NCBI GenBank assembly: GCA_026225015.1
Contig: JAMFRY010000038.1
Span: forward strand, 1 to 32,042
DNA length: 32,042 nt
Reading direction: 5' to 3'
Source of the DNA: Alphaproteobacteria bacterium
GTDB lineage: Bacteria > Pseudomonadota > Alphaproteobacteria > Acetobacterales > Acetobacteraceae
The notes below the pieces were generated by a model, which saw only the letters and a list, made by a program, of their open reading frames with translations, did no database searches and was not told the origin of the DNA. Each line of letters starts with the position of its first letter. The stretch's first letter is position 1. This document shows, piece by piece, positions 29,183-32,042 of this stretch. Made by a program: the position numbers and the translations under genes.

Positions 29183-29625
29183 TGCCTTTCCATGACGTCA
29201 TCATTTATCACAACCCCGATTGCGGCACGTCGCGCAACACGCTGGCGTTGATCCGCAATGCCGGCATCGAACCGCATGTCATCGAATATCTGAAAACGCC
29301 GCCGGCTCGTGCATTGCTGGTGCAACTCATCGCGCGTGCCGGTTTGACGCCGCGCGCTTTGCTGCGCGCAAAGGGCACGCCCTACGCCGATCTTGGCCTC
29401 GGCGATGAGACTTTGACAGATGACCAGCTTGTGGATGCAATGATGGCGCAGCCGATCCTGATCAACCGCCCGATCGTCGTCACTTCGCAAGGGGTCAAGC
29501 TCTGCCGGCCGTCCGAACTGGTGCTTGATATTCTCCCCGCGCCGCAACGCCAAGCATTTACCAAAGAGGATGGCGAGCCTGTCATTGATGCGCATGGCAA
29601 CCGCCTCGCGAAATCGACGCCATGA
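29179..29625 (+). CDS. arsC: Glutaredoxin-coupled arsenate reductase (ArsC, Spx/ArsC fold)
   Basis: 148 aa; VIIYHNPDCGTSRNTLALIRNAGIEPHVIEYLKTPP; INRPIVVTSQGVKLCRPSELVLDIL. Confidence 0.93.
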   Translation: MMPFHDVIIYHNPDCGTSRNTLALIRNAGIEPHVIEYLKTPPARALLVQLIARAGLTPRALLRAKGTPYADLGLGDETLTDDQLVDAMMAQPILINRPIVVTSQGVKLCRPSELVLDILPAPQRQAFTKEDGEPVIDAHGNRLAKSTP

Positions 29626-30698
29626 GTGAAACAGTTGCGGCCATTCCTGGCAGACGCCATGCAATCGGAACCTTCGAGCGTTATTTGACGCTTTGGGTGC
29701 TGCTCTGCATCGTCGCCGGTATTGGCCTCGGCCATCTGGCGCCCGGTGCCTTCCACGTCCTAGGCACGGCAAGCATCGCGCAAATCAATCTGCCGATCGC
29801 CGTGCTGGTCTGGCTGATGATTATCCCGATGCTGCTCAAGATCGATCTTGCTGCGCTCGGCCAGGTCAAGGCGCATTGGCGCGGCATAGCCACCACGGTG
29901 GGCGTCAACTGGCTGGTCAAACCGTTTTCTATGGCATTGCTTGGCTGGCTGTTCATCGATCATCTGTTCCGCGCCTGGCTGCCGGCCGGGCAGATCGACT
30001 CCTACGTAGCTGGCTTGATCTTGCTCGCCGCCGCGCCCTGCACGGCGATGGTGTTCGTCTGGTCGAATCTGGTGGAAGGCGAGCCGCATTTCACGCTGAG
30101 CCAGGTCGCGCTCAATGATACAATCATGGTTTTCGCCTTCGCGCCGCTCGTGGCGCTGCTGCTTGGCCTGTCCTCCATTTCGGTGCCATGGGAGACGCTG
30201 ATTTTATCGGTCGTGCTCTACATTATCGTGCCGGTGATCGTGGCGCAGCTCTGGCGGCGCGCGCTGCTGGCGAAGGGCGAAGCGGTGCTCGGGCGCACCT
30301 TGCGAGGGCTGGGGCCAGTATCGCTTTTGGCGCTGCTGCTCACATTGGTGCTGTTGTTCGGTTTGCAGGGCGCCCAGATCGCGCGGCAACCGATCGTGAT
30401 TGCATTACTGGCGGTGCCGATCCTGATTCAGGTCTATTTCAATGCCGGGCTGGCTTACTGGCTCAATCGCCGCTTTGGGGTCGACTGGTGCGTCGCTGGG
30501 CCGTCGGCGCTGATCGGGGCAAGTAATTTTTTCGAGCTGGCGGTCGCCACGGCAATCGCATTGTTTGGGTTTCAATCCGGCGCGGCGCTCGCAACCGTTG
30601 TCGGCGTGTTGGTCGAAGTGCCGGTCATGCTCTCGGTGGTGCAAATTGTGAAAGGGTCGCGCGTTTGGTATGAACGCGGTGCGGCGCGTAAATTATGA
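29622..30698 (+). CDS. acr3: ACR3 family arsenite efflux transporter
   Basis: 358 aa; RYLTLWVLLCIVAGIGLGHLAP; APCTAMVFVWSNLVEGEPHFTLSQVALNDTIMVFAFAPL; GASNFFELAVATAIALFGFQSGAALATVVGVLVEVPVML. Confidence 0.95.
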   Translation: MSETVAAIPGRRHAIGTFERYLTLWVLLCIVAGIGLGHLAPGAFHVLGTASIAQINLPIAVLVWLMIIPMLLKIDLAALGQVKAHWRGIATTVGVNWLVKPFSMALLGWLFIDHLFRAWLPAGQIDSYVAGLILLAAAPCTAMVFVWSNLVEGEPHFTLSQVALNDTIMVFAFAPLVALLLGLSSISVPWETLILSVVLYIIVPVIVAQLWRRALLAKGEAVLGRTLRGLGPVSLLALLLTLVLLFGLQGAQIARQPIVIALLAVPILIQVYFNAGLAYWLNRRFGVDWCVAGPSALIGASNFFELAVATAIALFGFQSGAALATVVGVLVEVPVMLSVVQIVKGSRVWYERGAARKL

Positions 30699-30713
30699 TT
30701 TTCGGAGCATGGG

Positions 30714-30980
30714 CTATTCGATAGACATGCTTTGGCTCGGCTTTGGGGCAGGCTCGGGCTTAACCTCTCCGCTATGCGCGGATGCGATGGCGGCGGCGAT
30801 CTTCGCCACGCTTTCTTCGATGGTTAGATGCGCGGTATCGCGTTGCAGTCGCGGATGACCCCAGGCTTCCCGCGCGGATTAAGAAGTACGCAGCACCTCC
30901 TGCCTCACCGCGTTCCCGGCGGCCAGGGGTTTTTCAACAAACTGAAAATCGGCAGCCGACGTTACGGCGCAATTAAGCAA
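30714..30980 (-). pseudogene. Possible degenerate gene remnant, family unknown
   Basis: One minus-strand frame reads ...AADFQFVEKPLAAGNAVRQEVLRTS*SAREAWGHPRLQRDTAHLTIEESVAKIAAAIASAHSGEVKPEPAPKPSQSMSIE*, with a single internal stop (30879-30881) and no clear start. Confidence 0.3.
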
Positions 30981-31025
30981 TAGGGAATAGCTACGCGCCC
31001 ATTACCCAACGATGCGGAGCTTCCC

Positions 31026-31337
31026 GTGTCTGATGAGATGTTCGCGACCGTGAAATTGTCCGGCAAGATCGATGTTCGGTCAATCGATGACTCTTTTGAG
31101 AAAATCAAGCAGGCCGCGGATGCCGGCACGGCTTTTGAAATCGATCTCGACGATGTTACAGATATCGACCTGACCTTTCTGCAACTGATCGAGTCCGCCA
31201 GGAGGAGCGCCGCCCAAACCGGAACGGCGATCCGACTGGCCGCACCGGCAACTGGCTCCGTCTTCGAGACCCTGCAGCGGGGCGGATTTTTGAGCGACCC
31301 TGCCGGCGCGCAAACCCAGTTCTGGCTTTGCCGGTAA
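31026..31337 (+). CDS. STAS domain protein (anti-sigma-factor-antagonist-like)
   Basis: 103 aa; VKLSGKIDVRSIDDSFEKIKQAADAGTAFEIDLDDVTDIDLTFLQLIESARRSAAQTGTAIRLAAPA; GTG start with GGAG upstream. Confidence 0.88.
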   Translation: MSDEMFATVKLSGKIDVRSIDDSFEKIKQAADAGTAFEIDLDDVTDIDLTFLQLIESARRSAAQTGTAIRLAAPATGSVFETLQRGGFLSDPAGAQTQFWLCR

Positions 31338-31702
31338 TGGCATCAATCCTGACAGTCGATGACTCAGCAAGTATCCGCCGGACCATCAAAATCGCTTTGA
31401 CGGGCGAAGGCTATGACGTCACCGAAGCAGCCGACGGCGCCGAAGGATTTCGCAAGGCCGGGTCTGCAAGTTTCGACCTGATCATCACCGATCTCAACAT
31501 GCCGGTCATGGATGGTCTGACCATGATCCGGGAGCTGCGCAAGAACCCTGCCAATACCGGCGTGCCGATCCTGTTTTTGACCACCGAGTCCGACGCCGGC
31601 ATCAAAGCCCAGGCGAAGGCGGCTGGCGCGACAGGATGGCTGACGAAGCCTTTCGATCCCGACGGGTTGATCAAAATCGTCCAAAGGATACTGGCGAAAT
31701 GA
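31337..31702 (+). CDS. cheY: CheY-like response regulator
   Basis: MASILTVDDSASIRRTIKIALTGEGYDVTEAADGAEGFRKAGSASFDLIITDLNMPVMDGLTMIRELR...PILFLTTESD...GWLTKPFDPDGLIKIV; start overlaps the STAS stop (TAATG). Confidence 0.94.
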   Translation: MASILTVDDSASIRRTIKIALTGEGYDVTEAADGAEGFRKAGSASFDLIITDLNMPVMDGLTMIRELRKNPANTGVPILFLTTESDAGIKAQAKAAGATGWLTKPFDPDGLIKIVQRILAK

Positions 31703-32042
31703 GCATGAATGAAGGAATCGAGATCTTTCGCGTCGAAGCACGGGAACTTTTGGAGCTGATAGAGCAAGGGCTTCTGGACCTGGCGCATAATCCCGATGAC
31801 AAGGAACTGGTCGCAACCGTTTTCCGTGCCTTGCATACGCTCAAAGGATCGGGGGCCATGTTCGGCTTCGATGCCCTGGCTGGTTTTACCCATCACTGCG
31901 AAACCGCGTTCGACCGGGTACGCAAGGGTGAGGTTCCGGCAACGCGGGCGTTGGTGACGGCGGTCCTGAACGCTATGGACCACATGCGTGCATTGGCCGA
32001 GCAGCAGGCGGTTGCGGATGGCGTCGGCGATGCTTTGCTGGC
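31699..32042 (+). CDS. cheA: Chemotaxis histidine kinase CheA, N-terminal Hpt domain (3' end outside window)
   Basis: My translation: MSMNEGIEIFRVEARELLELIEQGLLDLAHNPDDKELVATVFRALHTLKGSGAMFGFDALAGFTHHCETAFDRVRKGE...; HTLKGSG Hpt motif. Open to window end. Confidence 0.92.
   Translation, partial: MSMNEGIEIFRVEARELLELIEQGLLDLAHNPDDKELVATVFRALHTLKGSGAMFGFDALAGFTHHCETAFDRVRKGEVPATRALVTAVLNAMDHMRALAEQQAVADGVGDALL

Noticed and set aside
28831-29772. 313-aa minus-strand ORF antisense to arsC genes
   Set aside because: The opposite strand carries recognised ArsC and ACR3 proteins; composition is shadow-like.
30670-30976. Plus-strand ORFs (62 and 64 aa) after acr3
   Set aside because: Out-of-frame overlaps with the acr3 end and a degenerate spacer; no domain or RBS support.

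Overview
This 32 kb window is a GC-rich alphaproteobacterial chromosomal segment, with a gene order and protein style suggesting an Acetobacteraceae or other Rhodospirillales relative (inference). Most of it is densely packed housekeeping DNA. From left to right: the 3' end of a probable alpha/alpha-toroid protein; a large three-module glycosyltransferase; a ComM/YifB-type Mg-chelatase-like ATPase; an SDR oxidoreductase; a small HTH protein; a CodA-family cytosine deaminase; a lipoprotein-pyrD-HAD hydrolase operon; a minus-strand tpiA / geranylgeranyl-reductase-like / secG / pyrG / kdsA block; and ppiD-trpE-trpG-trpD-trpC-moaC-moeA-lexA. After that come a DEAD-box helicase divergent from a double cold-shock-domain protein, an AAA NTPase, a compact arsenic operon (arsR, arsI-like, two different arsC, ACR3), a degenerate spacer, and STAS-cheY-cheA running off the right edge. 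I found no rRNA, tRNA, CRISPR array or intact mobile element. I do not see convincing evidence for a wholly new system. The most interesting points are: (i) the cytosine deaminase has Cys where E. coli CodA has the discriminating Asp314, which makes it a candidate 5-methylcytosine deaminase; (ii) a probable leaderless, self-repressed arsR promoter heading an operon with two unrelated arsenate reductases; (iii) a promoter with two TGCAACATA repeats 33 bp apart upstream of a 63-aa membrane microprotein ORF; (iv) three distinct REP-like palindromes between genes; and (v) a canonical alphaproteobacterial GTTC-N7-GTTC SOS box upstream of lexA.
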